Assembly (NCBI GenBank): GCA_036004405.1
Contig: DASYRM010000109.1
Span: 1 to 17,403 of the forward strand
Direction: 5' to 3'
Source of the DNA: DASYRM01 sp036004405
GTDB lineage: Bacteria > Acidobacteriota > Vicinamibacteria > Vicinamibacterales > UBA2999
Length of the DNA stretch: 17,403 nucleotides
Under the pieces are notes generated by a model. The model ran no database searches. It saw only the letters and a list, made by a program, of their open reading frames with translations, and was not told where the DNA came from. Shown in pieces: positions 6,086-13,862 of the stretch; position 1 is the first letter of the stretch; every line of letters begins with the position of its first letter. A program made the translations under genes and the position numbers.

Positions 6086-6652
6086 ATGCATCTGATTTAC
6101 GAGGACCAGCTGCAGGAGGCGCTGCGCGAGAACGCGCGGCTCACCGAGCGCACGCTTGCCACCGAACAGCAGGTGAGCGACCTGGCCAACCTGTACGTGG
6201 CGGTGAACAGCCTGCACGGCGCCACCGAGCCGGCGGGCGTGCTGGAAGCCCTGCGCGAAATCGTCGCCAATCTGGTGGGGTCCGAGGAGTTCGCGCTCTT
6301 CGACACCGACGGCCGGAACGGCCACATCCGCGTGGTGGCAACCTCGGGTGTCGCGGCGTTCCGCTTCGAGGCGATCGAGATCGGCAGCGGCATCATCGGC
6401 ACGGTCGCCGAGACCGGCCGACCCTACGTGCGCCGCGAAGGCGGCAGCGGGCAATCCGGCAGCGACGAGTCGATCTCCGCCTGCCTGCCGCTGCGAATCG
6501 GCACGTCGGTCACCGGCGTCCTGGCCATCTTCCATCTGCTGCCGCACAAGGGCGCGCTCGAGGCTCCGGATCTGGACCTCTTCGAAGTGCTGTCGGCGCA
6601 CGTCGCACCGGCGCTGCAGTTCTCGCGCTTCTACCACGGGAGGCGCCCGTGA
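6086..6652 (+). CDS. GAF-domain protein in chemosensory operon
   Basis: 188 aa. Residues 1-45 form a charged helix (QLQEALRENARLTERTLATEQQ) likely to be a coiled coil. Residues ~50-182 are a GAF fold: VLEALREIVANLVGSEEFALF, GIIGTVAETGRPYVRR, and ACLPLRIGTSVTGVLAIFHLLP. There is no attached enzyme, DNA-binding or receiver domain, so it is a free-standing sensor or adaptor. No ligand can be named; GAF domains bind cyclic nucleotides, small metabolites or haem. It starts 4 nt after the second cheY and its TGA overlaps the GTG of cheD. It could supply an intracellular input to the CheA array or regulate a partner, but this is not shown. Confidence 0.72.
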   Translation: MHLIYEDQLQEALRENARLTERTLATEQQVSDLANLYVAVNSLHGATEPAGVLEALREIVANLVGSEEFALFDTDGRNGHIRVVATSGVAAFRFEAIEIGSGIIGTVAETGRPYVRREGGSGQSGSDESISACLPLRIGTSVTGVLAIFHLLPHKGALEAPDLDLFEVLSAHVAPALQFSRFYHGRRP

Positions 6653-7173
6653 GACCGGAACGCGGCCAGCAGGCGGCGGCCGCCGCGGTCGTGGACTGGT
6701 TTCCCTACGCCACCGCGGGCGGGGTGCCGAACGCCTACCTTCATGCCGGCCACCTGTTCGTGTCGGGCACGCCGTGCCGCGTCTCGACCATTCTCGGCTC
6801 GTGCGTCTCGGTGGCGCTGTTCGACCCGGTGGCGCAGGTCGGCGGGCTGAATCACTTCCTGCTGCCGATGGGACCGGAGAACGCGGCTGCCTCGGCGCGA
6901 TTCGGCGCCGTCGCGGTGCCGTGGCTGATCGAAGCGCTGGTCGCCGCCGGCGCGCAGCGCCGGTCGCTGCAGGCGAAGGTGTTCGGCGGCGCCTGCGTAC
7001 TGCGGGCGTTCCGCAGCACCGCCGGCAACCTCGGACAGAAGAACGTGCAGGTGGCCAAGGCGATCCTGCTGGCGGAGGGCATTCCGATCGTCGCCGAGGA
7101 CGTGGACGGCGAACGCGGCCGCAAGCTGATCTTCCAGACCCACGACGGGGCGGCCTGGGTCCGGAGCCTCTGA
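6649..7173 (+). CDS. cheD: Chemoreceptor glutamine deamidase CheD (catalytically intact by motif)
   Basis: 174 aa; the GTG start overlaps the GAF stop (GTGA) and is preceded by GGGAGG. CheD converts specific receptor Gln residues to Glu. The active-site segment STILGSCVSVAL carries T47 and C52, and H69 follows in NHFLLP. FGGACVL and KNVQVAKAILLAEGIPIVAEDVDGERGRKLIF complete the family pattern. About 30 residues precede the usual start of the fold (YLHAGHLFVSG), a modest N-terminal extension. Its stop overlaps the cheA start (TGATG). The likely substrate is the MCP at 8957, which has a Q-E pair in a methylation-helix context (Q290-E291). It differs from the CheD-like protein at 4142, which has no Cys. 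Confidence 0.9.
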   Translation: MRPERGQQAAAAAVVDWFPYATAGGVPNAYLHAGHLFVSGTPCRVSTILGSCVSVALFDPVAQVGGLNHFLLPMGPENAAASARFGAVAVPWLIEALVAAGAQRRSLQAKVFGGACVLRAFRSTAGNLGQKNVQVAKAILLAEGIPIVAEDVDGERGRKLIFQTHDGAAWVRSL

Positions 7174-8843
7174 TGGACCCGATGGACTTCGACCGCGACG
7201 AGCTGCTGGGGATCTTCAGCGCAGAGACGGAGGAGAACCTTCGCCAGATGGAGGAGGCGTTCGTCCGCCTCGAGTCCACGCCCGACGACGTCGAGACGCT
7301 GCAGGCGATCTTCCGCGCCGCGCACACCATCAAGGGCAACGCCGCCGGCCTCGGCTTCCCCGCCCTGGCCAAGTTCGCGCACGCGCTCGAGGACGTGCTC
7401 GACCGCATTCGCTCGGGCTCGCTCGCGCTTTCGACGTCGCTGGCCACGGTGCTGCTCGAGGCCGTGGATGGCCTCCGCGAGCTGGCGCACGGCGCCATCG
7501 CCGGCCACGACAGCCTGCGAAGGGATCACCTCGATCTCATCGAACGCCTGGAGGCCACGGCCGAGAGCGCCGACGACCCGTCGCCGGCGCCCGGGCCCGC
7601 CATGGCACCCGGGGCCGACGAACGCCGGGCCAGCATCGGCCGGCGCTGGGCCGACCTCGAGGGCGCGTTCAGCCGCTCGCAGACCCTGCGCGTCGACATC
7701 GAGAAGCTCGATCGCATGCTCAACCTGACCGGCGAGATTGCAGTGGCGCGCGAGCGCCTCGGCGATCTGCTGGACCGCTGCGAACGCAACCCGCAGCTCG
7801 AGGCGGTGGTCGAGGCCCATCGCGCCGCCGATCGGCTCTTCCTGGATCTCCAGGAAGAGGTGATGAAGATCCGCATGGTCCCGCTCGGCCCGACGTTCCG
7901 GCAGTTCTTCCGCACCGTGCGCGACGTGGCGACTGCCGGGCGCAAGCTGGTGCAGCTGGAGCTCCAGGGCGAGGACGTGGACGTGGACACCAACGTCATC
8001 GAGCACCTGCGCGATCCGCTCACCCACCTGGTGCGCAACGCCGTGGACCACGGCATCGAGCCGCCCGACGTCCGCCGCGCCGTGGGCAAGGACCCGACCG
8101 GACACGTGCGGCTGCAGGCGCGCCACGAGGGTGGCTCGATCGTGATTCAAGTGCAGGACGACGGCGCCGGGCTCGACCGGACACGCATCATCGCGCGCGC
8201 CCGGGCCCACGGCGATCACCGCGACCTGGAGTCGATGCCCGACGGCGAGCTGTTCCGGCTGATTCTCGAGCCCGGCTTTTCCACCGCCGAACGCGTCACC
8301 GAGTACTCGGGCCGCGGAGTCGGCATGGACGTCGTGAAGCGCAACGTCGAGCGTCTGCGCGGCTCGATCGGCGTGGACGGCCGCCCGGGCGGCGGCACGA
8401 CGATTACGCTCCGTCTGCCGCTCACCCTGGCCATCATCCGCGGCTTCTCCGTCGGCCTCGGCGACGACACCTACGTCGTGCCGCTCGACGCGGTGGTCGA
8501 GTGCCTGAAGTTTCCGCGCGGGGCCGGCGGCGCCGGTCGCGGGGTGCTCAGCCTGCGCGGGCGGCCGCTGCCGTATCTGCGGCTGCGCGACCACTTCCGC
8601 TGCGCCGGCGAGCCGCCCGAGCGCGAGAACGTGCTCGTGCTCCGCTACTACGACCAGCAGGTGTGCCTGGTGGTGGATCGGCTGCTCGGCGAGAGCCAGA
8701 CCGTGATCAAGCCGCTCGGCCGCGTGCTGGGCGACGTGCCGGGCCTCTCGGGCTCGGCGATTCTCGGCTCCGGCCGGGTAGCCCTGATTCTGGAAGTAGA
8801 CACGCTGCTGCGAGAGGCGCTGAAGGACGGACTTGCAGCGTGA
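7173..8843 (+). CDS. cheA: Chemotaxis histidine kinase CheA without P2 domain
   Basis: 556 aa, starting at the ATG overlapping the cheD stop. P1 (Hpt) spans about 8-130 with phospho-His H51 in RAAHTIKGNAAGLG. A short Pro-rich linker (131-165) leads straight to the P3 dimerisation helices (about 168-240), so the CheY/CheB-docking P2 domain is missing. The P4 ATPase (about 240-415) is intact: N-box HLVRNAVDHGIE with N289, G1 DDGAGLD (D329-D330), and G2 GRGVGMDVVKRNVERLRG. P5, the CheW-like domain, runs from about 418 to the end (IIRGFSVGLGDDTYVVPLDAVVE). It should autophosphorylate in the receptor-CheW array and pass phosphate to the CheYs and CheB. At 556 aa it is shorter than the E. coli protein, mostly through loss of P2. 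Confidence 0.93.
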   Translation: MDPMDFDRDELLGIFSAETEENLRQMEEAFVRLESTPDDVETLQAIFRAAHTIKGNAAGLGFPALAKFAHALEDVLDRIRSGSLALSTSLATVLLEAVDGLRELAHGAIAGHDSLRRDHLDLIERLEATAESADDPSPAPGPAMAPGADERRASIGRRWADLEGAFSRSQTLRVDIEKLDRMLNLTGEIAVARERLGDLLDRCERNPQLEAVVEAHRAADRLFLDLQEEVMKIRMVPLGPTFRQFFRTVRDVATAGRKLVQLELQGEDVDVDTNVIEHLRDPLTHLVRNAVDHGIEPPDVRRAVGKDPTGHVRLQARHEGGSIVIQVQDDGAGLDRTRIIARARAHGDHRDLESMPDGELFRLILEPGFSTAERVTEYSGRGVGMDVVKRNVERLRGSIGVDGRPGGGTTITLRLPLTLAIIRGFSVGLGDDTYVVPLDAVVECLKFPRGAGGAGRGVLSLRGRPLPYLRLRDHFRCAGEPPERENVLVLRYYDQQVCLVVDRLLGESQTVIKPLGRVLGDVPGLSGSAILGSGRVALILEVDTLLREALKDGLAA

Positions 8844-8956
8844 CCTTGGGACGCGCGCGCGCGGACGCACAAGTCACCCGCGCGGCTGGTGACATCGAGA
8901 AGTACACGGCGATTCATGCGGGCCTTCGCGCCCGCATCAACGGGAGGCAGAAGGCC
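8844..8956 (+). other. Intergenic leader between cheA and the MCP gene, with hairpins
   Basis: 113 nt, the widest gap inside the chemosensory run. It contains a 12-nt alternating CG tract (8852-8863), a gtcacc/ggtgac stem (8873-8878 with 8888-8893) and a gcgggc/gcccgc stem (8918-8923 with 8930-8935). It could hold an internal promoter or set relative MCP expression, but I see no confident promoter boxes. Confidence 0.4.
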
Positions 8957-10582
8957 ATGAAGGGCACGACGTTCCGCCACTGGACGATCGGCAAGAAAAT
9001 CACGGGCGGCTTTCTGCTGATGTCCGCGCTGGTCGCGGCCGTCGGCAGCATCGCGACGGTGAACATCAACCACGTACGCGAAGAGGCCAACGCCATCACC
9101 CAGGCGGCCCGCGAGGGCGGCCGTCTGCAGCAGATTCAGATGCAGACGCTCGAGATGATCAGCGAGCAGCAGGCCGCTGTGCTCTCGAGCGACCTGTCGC
9201 ATCTCGACCTGCATGCGAGCCTGGTGCAGCAGGTGAGCGCGGCGCTCGACGACGAGATCCGGCGCGCCACCGCCAACGAGAACACGACGCGGCGCACCGC
9301 GCTCGAGCGCATCAAGTCCAATCTGAGTCAGTACGACGCCCGCTTCAAGACCATCGGGGCGCAGCTGCAGCAGAAGAGGAGCGAGGTGACGCAGGCGGCG
9401 CTCGACGACGCTTCGGTGAAGGCCGGCGAGATCGTCAGCGACCTCGGGCAGCTCATCCAGCAGAACGATCGCGCGCTCGACCTGTCGTCCAAGGCGCCGG
9501 TGCTGGTGGTCATGGCGGTGGCGTCGGTGCTGCTCGCCATGGGGCTCGGCCTGTGGCTGAGCCACAACATCGCCCGGCCGCTCACCGAGCTGGCCCGCAC
9601 CGCCGAACGGATCGCGGCCGGCGACCTCTCGACACGCGTGGACCTGAGCCGCAGCGACGAGGTCGGCCAGGTGGCCGAAGCGCTCGGCACCATGCTGGCC
9701 AAGCTCCTCGAGGTGGTCTCGGAAGTGCGCACCGGGGCCGCCAGCCTGGCCTCGGCCTCGGGCCAGGTCTCGGCCACCACGCAGAGCCTGTCGCGCGGCA
9801 CCAGCGAGCAGGCCGCCAGCGTGCAGGAGACGACGTCGAACATCGAGCAGATGAACGCGTCGATTTCGCAGAACGCCGACAACAGCCGCCAGATGGAGCA
9901 GATGGCGTCCAAGGGGGTCAAGGATGGCGAGGAGAGCGGCAACGCCGTGCGCGAGACCGTCGCGGCCATGAAGTCGATTGCCGAGAAGGTGTCGATCATC
10001 GAGGAGATCGCCTACCAGACCAACCTGCTGGCGCTGAACGCGGCCATCGAAGCGGCGCGCGCCGGCGACCACGGGCGCGGGTTTGCGGTGGTGGCCACCG
10101 AGGTGCGCAAGCTCGCCGAGCGCAGCCAGACGGCGGCGCGCGAAATCAGCGGGCTGGCCACGTCGAGCGTGAGCACCGCGGAGCGCTCGGGACGCCTGCT
10201 CGCCGAGCTCGTGCCAGCCATCCGCAAGACCGCGGAGCTGGTGCAGGAGGTGGCGGCCGCCTCGCGCGAACAGGCCACCGGCATCAGCCAGGTGAACAAG
10301 GCCATCGGCCACATGGATCAGGTGACGCAGCGCAACGCCGCCGCCGGCGAAGAGCTCGCGTCGACCGCCGAGGAGGTGGCCGCGCAGGCGCAGAGCCTGC
10401 AGCGCCTGATCTCCTTCTTCAACATCACCCGCAGCGATCGCGACAACGGCCCGTACACCCCCGAATCGGCCGGCAAGACCAACGGGGCCGAGTTCCCGGC
10501 GTCGCTGCAGGCGATGCTGTCGCGCCAGGCCGCGACCGCCACCGCCACGCTCGGCGACGACGGCGAGTTCCAGCGCTTCTGA
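8957..10582 (+). CDS. Methyl-accepting chemotaxis protein with periplasmic helical sensor and CheR-tether-like tail
   Basis: 541 aa from ATG 8957 (GGGAGG 9 nt upstream). TM1 is about 17-36 and TM2 about 181-202. Between them, about 145 mostly helical residues suggest a four-helix-bundle sensor with no recognisable cache domain. HAMP follows at about 203-256 (NIARPLTELARTAERIAAGD). The signalling hairpin carries the highly conserved tip YQTNLLALNAAIEAARAGDHG-type sequence (about 353-373) and FAVVATEVRKLAERS. Q290-E291 (AASVQETTS) looks like a methylation/deamidation pair. A ~45-residue flexible tail ends in EFQRF, matching the aromatic xZxxZ pentapeptide that tethers CheR/CheB in other receptors. 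It is membrane-bound, coupled to CheA by the adjacent CheW, and the only receptor in the window. The ligand is unknown. Confidence 0.92.
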   Translation: MKGTTFRHWTIGKKITGGFLLMSALVAAVGSIATVNINHVREEANAITQAAREGGRLQQIQMQTLEMISEQQAAVLSSDLSHLDLHASLVQQVSAALDDEIRRATANENTTRRTALERIKSNLSQYDARFKTIGAQLQQKRSEVTQAALDDASVKAGEIVSDLGQLIQQNDRALDLSSKAPVLVVMAVASVLLAMGLGLWLSHNIARPLTELARTAERIAAGDLSTRVDLSRSDEVGQVAEALGTMLAKLLEVVSEVRTGAASLASASGQVSATTQSLSRGTSEQAASVQETTSNIEQMNASISQNADNSRQMEQMASKGVKDGEESGNAVRETVAAMKSIAEKVSIIEEIAYQTNLLALNAAIEAARAGDHGRGFAVVATEVRKLAERSQTAAREISGLATSSVSTAERSGRLLAELVPAIRKTAELVQEVAAASREQATGISQVNKAIGHMDQVTQRNAAAGEELASTAEEVAAQAQSLQRLISFFNITRSDRDNGPYTPESAGKTNGAEFPASLQAMLSRQAATATATLGDDGEFQRF

Positions 10583-10589
10583 GGCCGTG

Positions 10590-11135
10590 ATGCAGAACGA
10601 CGACAAGGCGGCCAGCCGCCGCCAGTACCTCACCTTCCTCCTCGCCAGCGAGGAGTACGCCGTGGACGTGCTGAGCGTGAAGGAGATCATCGAGTACGGC
10701 GAGGTGACGACCGTGCCGGGCACGCCGGTGCACGTGCGCGGGGTGATCAACCTGCGCGGCAGCGTCGTGCCGGTAGTGGATCTGGCCGTGAAGCTCGGGC
10801 GGGAGGAGAGCCCCCTGAGCCGGCGGTCGTGCATCGTGATCGTCGAGACCGGCCTGCAGGGCGAGCGGGTGGTGACGGGCGTCGTGGCCGACGCCGTCAA
10901 CCAGGTGATCGAGTTCTCACCCGACGATATCGAGCCACCGCCGGCGTTCGGCACCGGCGTCCGGCTGCACTACCTCGACGGCATTGCCAAGACCGGCGGC
11001 TCGTTCGTGCTGGTCCTCAACATGGACAGCGTGCTGTCGGACGAAGCCCACGGTGCCGCCGCAGCGGCGCACCCCGCGGAGCTCCCGGAGCCCGCGTCCC
11101 TCGACGCGGCGCGGCCGGTGGAGACGCCCGCCTAG
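10590..11135 (+). CDS. cheW: Chemotaxis adaptor CheW
   Basis: 181 aa; ATG 10590 follows a gagg 5 nt upstream, with a GTG immediately before it as an alternative. The CheW fold is clear: QYLTFLLASEEYAVDVLSVKEII at the first subdomain, VTTVPGTPVHVRGVINLRGSVVPVVDL as the signature, and GVVADAVNQVIEFSPDDIEPPP and GIAKTGGSFVLVLNMDSVL in the second half. It links the MCP tip to CheA P5 in the array. A 35-residue Ala/Pro-rich tail (after about 145) is not part of the fold and is probably disordered. It begins 7 nt after the MCP stop, consistent with co-transcription. Confidence 0.93.
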   Translation: MQNDDKAASRRQYLTFLLASEEYAVDVLSVKEIIEYGEVTTVPGTPVHVRGVINLRGSVVPVVDLAVKLGREESPLSRRSCIVIVETGLQGERVVTGVVADAVNQVIEFSPDDIEPPPAFGTGVRLHYLDGIAKTGGSFVLVLNMDSVLSDEAHGAAAAAHPAELPEPASLDAARPVETPA

Positions 11136-11141
11136 GCGCCA

Positions 11142-12038
11142 GTGAAAACTGTGATCACGACCGACGTGCCGCTCTCAACGGCGCTCGACGACGCGCTGTT
11201 TGCGCGTTTCCGCGAGCTGATCTACCGCGAGGCCGGCATCGCTCTCACCGACATGAAGAAGGCGCTCCTCGTCGGACGCCTGGCGGGGCGGCTGCGCGAG
11301 CTCGGCCTGCCGTCGCTCGAGCGCTACTACGCGATCGTGAGCGATCCCGCCGCCACCGACGAGCGGAAGCGGATGCTCGACCGCATCTGCACCAACGAAA
11401 CCCAGTTCTTCCGCGACGGCCGGCAGTTCCAGTTCCTCGACGAGCGCGTGTTCCCCAGCCTCGAGGCGCGGGCCGACGCCGGGCAGCCGCGGCGCGTGCG
11501 CGCCTGGAGCGCCGCGTGCTCGACCGGCGAAGAGCCCTTTTCACTGGCCATGTCGCTGCTTGCGCGCTTTCCCAAGGAAGCGGGCTGGCAGGTTGAAGTG
11601 GTGGCGACGGACCTCTCGACCAAGGTCCTCCGGGCGGCGCAGGCCGCCTTGTGGCCGATCGAGAAGGCCGAGGACATCCCGGTGCGCCACCGCAAGGCCT
11701 TCATGCTGAGGGGCACCGGTAATCAGGTGGCCAAGATGAAGGCGGGCCCCGAGATCCGCGACGTCGTCTCGTTCGATCGGCTCAATCTCAACGACGACAT
11801 CTATCCGATCCGCGGGCCGTTCGACTTCATCTTCTGCCGCAACGTGCTGATCTACTTCGACCTGCCGTCGAAAACGCGGGTGGTCACCAAGCTGCTCGAC
11901 CACCTGGCGCCGGGTGGCTACCTGTTTCTGGGATTCGCCGAGACCGCCACCGGCATCAACGACCAGCTCGTGAGCGTCGGGCCCAATGTCTACGCCCGCG
12001 CCGAACGCCGCATGACCGCGGAGACGGAACAAGCATGA
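11142..12038 (+). CDS. cheR: Chemoreceptor methyltransferase CheR
   Basis: 298 aa from GTG 11142. The N-terminal helical domain (about 15-75) leads to the conserved ICTNETQFFRD (82-92). The SAM-dependent methyltransferase fold follows: AWSAACSTGEEPFS (121-134), VVATDLS (153-159), FDRLNLND (211-218), FDFIFCRNVLIYF (227-239) and LAPGGYLFLGFAET (255-268). It methylates receptor glutamates. A beta-subdomain of the kind that docks receptor pentapeptides would lie around 183-210; I cannot judge binding from sequence alone, but the MCP in the same operon ends in a candidate pentapeptide. Its TGA overlaps the cheB ATG by 4 nt. There is no clear Shine-Dalgarno before the GTG, so coupling to cheW is possible. 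Confidence 0.93.
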   Translation: MKTVITTDVPLSTALDDALFARFRELIYREAGIALTDMKKALLVGRLAGRLRELGLPSLERYYAIVSDPAATDERKRMLDRICTNETQFFRDGRQFQFLDERVFPSLEARADAGQPRRVRAWSAACSTGEEPFSLAMSLLARFPKEAGWQVEVVATDLSTKVLRAAQAALWPIEKAEDIPVRHRKAFMLRGTGNQVAKMKAGPEIRDVVSFDRLNLNDDIYPIRGPFDFIFCRNVLIYFDLPSKTRVVTKLLDHLAPGGYLFLGFAETATGINDQLVSVGPNVYARAERRMTAETEQA

Positions 12039-13147
12039 GCGCGACGATGCCGCAGGTGCGCGCTGGCGAGAACATTCACGTGCTGGTCGTAGACGACTCG
12101 GCGGTGATGCGCCAGGTGATGATCAGCGTGCTGTCACGTGAGCCCGGCATCACCGTGGACGTGGCCGCGCACCCGCTGATCGCCCGCACGAAAATGGAGC
12201 GGCACCGGCCTGACGTCATCGTGCTCGATCTTGAGATGCCGCACGTGGACGGCCTCACCTTCCTGCAGCGCATCATGGCCACCGATCCGATTCCGGTGCT
12301 GGTGTGCTCGGCGCTCGCCCGCGGCGGCGCCGACAGCGTGCTGCGCGCGCTCGAGTACGGCGCGGTGGACGTGGTGCAGAAGCCGGCGAGCGGCATTCAG
12401 GACTTCCTCTACGAGTCGGCAGTGCTGCTGGTGGACAAAGTCCGCGGCGCGGCGCGTGCCCGCGCGCGCACCTACAACCAAGCGCCGCCCCCGCCGATGG
12501 CGGCGACGCCGCGGAACACCGCCGACGCGGTGCTGCCGCCGCTGTCGCGTCCGCTCTCGATCACGACCGACAAGGTGGTGGCGGTAGGCACGTCCACCGG
12601 CGGCACCGAGGCGCTCCGCATGCTGCTCACTGGTCTGCCACTCGACGCGCCGGGCTTCGTGGTGGTGCAGCACATGCCGGAGATGTTCACCGCCGCCTTC
12701 GCCGAGCGCCTGAACCAGCACTGCCAGGTTTACGTGAAGGAAGGCGAAGACGGTGACCGCGTGCGGCCGGGCTGCGTTCTGATTGCGCCCGGCAACCGTC
12801 ACACGCTCGTCGTCCGCAACGGCGCGCAATACGCCATCCGCGTCACCGATGGCCCCCTCGTCGCGCGCCACCGCCCGAGTGTGGACGTGCTGTTCCGCTC
12901 CGTGGCGCAGGCCGCCGGGCGCAACGCCGTCGGCGTACTGATGACCGGTATGGGCGACGACGGCGCCGAAGGGCTGCTGGAGATGAAGCGCGCCGGCGCG
13001 GCCACCATCGCCCAGGACGAAGCCACGTCGGTCGTTTTCGGCATGCCGCGCGCCGCCATCGAGCGCGGCGCCGTGGACGATACGTTGCCGCTCCACCGCA
13101 TCGCCGGCGCCATCCTGGCGCGCACCGGATTGGCGAACGTGAGGTAG
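12035..13147 (+). CDS. cheB: Chemoreceptor methylesterase/deamidase CheB
   Basis: 370 aa; the start overlaps cheR (ATGA). The receiver domain at about 14-135 has D20-D21, phospho-acceptor D65 (VIVLDLEMP) and K116 (VVQKPASG). A Pro-rich linker covers about 148-175. The C-terminal esterase domain has the Ser-His-Asp triad in AVGTSTGGTEAL (S187), VVQHMPEMF (H213) and LMTGMGDDGAEG (D309). Phosphorylation by CheA should raise esterase activity and provide adaptation feedback. It is the last gene of the run and is followed by a convergent gene 27 nt away. Length and motifs are normal for the family. Confidence 0.94.
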   Translation: MSATMPQVRAGENIHVLVVDDSAVMRQVMISVLSREPGITVDVAAHPLIARTKMERHRPDVIVLDLEMPHVDGLTFLQRIMATDPIPVLVCSALARGGADSVLRALEYGAVDVVQKPASGIQDFLYESAVLLVDKVRGAARARARTYNQAPPPPMAATPRNTADAVLPPLSRPLSITTDKVVAVGTSTGGTEALRMLLTGLPLDAPGFVVVQHMPEMFTAAFAERLNQHCQVYVKEGEDGDRVRPGCVLIAPGNRHTLVVRNGAQYAIRVTDGPLVARHRPSVDVLFRSVAQAAGRNAVGVLMTGMGDDGAEGLLEMKRAGAATIAQDEATSVVFGMPRAAIERGAVDDTLPLHRIAGAILARTGLANVR

Positions 13148-13157
13148 TCGTCGTGTC

Positions 13158-13171
13158 GGGTCTTCAGACCC
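13158..13171. terminator. Possible convergent terminator hairpin after cheB
   Basis: gggtc-ttca-gaccc is a perfect short stem in the 27-nt gap between cheB and the convergent minus-strand gene. It lacks a clear T-run on either strand, so intrinsic termination is uncertain. Confidence 0.35.
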
Positions 13172-13174
13172 ACT

Positions 13175-13627
13175 TCACCCGATTCCGACCTCGGCGTTCA
13201 GGAAGCCGACGGCGTGCTTCCACACCAGGTAGTAGGCGACCATCGCGGTGACGCCGAAGGGAATCACCCACTGCGGCTCGAACCTGAACACGCCGAACGC
13301 GCGCGCCAGCGCCACTCCCAAGGGCACGATCACGATCGGCAGCAGCGCACCGTAGAGCCCGAGCGACAGCTTCGTCTTTCCGCCAATCGCCAGATACAGC
13401 ATGTTCCACAGCCCCCACAGGTTGGGCACGACGGCCATCGGGAAGATGATGGCGCGACCGATCGCCTCGAACATCAGCGCCGTACCGAGCGTCGGCTCGC
13501 CTGTCGCCGACTCGAGCGGAACCACCCTGAACCGCAGCGTGGCGAACACCGACACCATCAACAGCAGCAGGATCGTCGGCACGACGATGCCCGCCATATA
13601 CGCGCGCAGATAAGGGTGAGTCCGCAT
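13175..13627 (-). CDS. Small four-TM membrane protein, unknown function
   Basis: About 150 aa. AGGAGG precedes two consecutive ATGs; the second (13627) has the better 5-nt spacing, the first (13630) only 2 nt. Hydrophobic segments lie at about 9-31, 58-82, 90-112 and 120-142. Short polar loops carry ESATGEP and a Lys-containing turn. I do not recognise a catalytic motif or named family. It follows the 69-aa single-TM gene by about 25 nt and an ECF sigma gene before that, so it may be the target or sensor of that sigma system. It converges on cheB. Confidence 0.65.
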   Translation of the reverse strand: MRTHPYLRAYMAGIVVPTILLLLMVSVFATLRFRVVPLESATGEPTLGTALMFEAIGRAIIFPMAVVPNLWGLWNMLYLAIGGKTKLSLGLYGALLPIVIVPLGVALARAFGVFRFEPQWVIPFGVTAMVAYYLVWKHAVGFLNAEVGIG

Positions 13628-13652
13628 CATCGCCTCCTCAAAGCCGGCCCCT

Positions 13653-13862
13653 CTAGAAGTGATACGCGAGCAGCGAGATCCACTCGGGGAACATCACCAG
13701 CGCAGCCGTGACGGCGGCCACCAGACCCAGATCGATCCACGCCCAGTGCGAAGGCGCGTCGAGGCGTCGCGCTACGACGGGCCAGAGGTCCGACCCGGGG
13801 CCGCGCGTCTCCACCGGTGGAACCGCCGTTCGGAGCAGCCGTTCGAGATCGTCGTCGGTCAT
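13653..13862 (-). CDS. 69-aa single-TM protein, candidate anti-sigma or regulatory partner
   Basis: A short protein: charged N terminus (MTDDDLERLLRTAVPPVE), a linker with DLWPVVARRLDAP, one TM helix at about 42-62 and a six-residue tail. Its ATG overlaps the stop of the ECF sigma gene (ATGA), the usual coupling for anti-sigma factors. The DDDLERLLR...W..V..RL pattern resembles the cytoplasmic start of small acidobacterial anti-sigma-type proteins. However, no zinc-binding HxxxCxxC motif is present and the cytoplasmic part is very short. The role is inferred from position and topology. Confidence 0.6.
   Translation of the reverse strand: MTDDDLERLLRTAVPPVETRGPGSDLWPVVARRLDAPSHWAWIDLGLVAAVTAALVMFPEWISLLAYHF

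Noticed and set aside
8852..8863. Alternating CG tract as a Z-DNA element
   Set aside because: Twelve nucleotides of CG alternation is common at this base composition; nothing else supports a function.
6852..8870. 672-codon minus-strand open frame across cheD and cheA
   Set aside because: Same reason: an antisense shadow of catalytic-motif-bearing genes.
8648..10954. 768-codon minus-strand open frame across the MCP and cheW
   Set aside because: It is antisense to strongly conserved MCP and CheW sequence, has no recognisable domain and is explained by codon bias.
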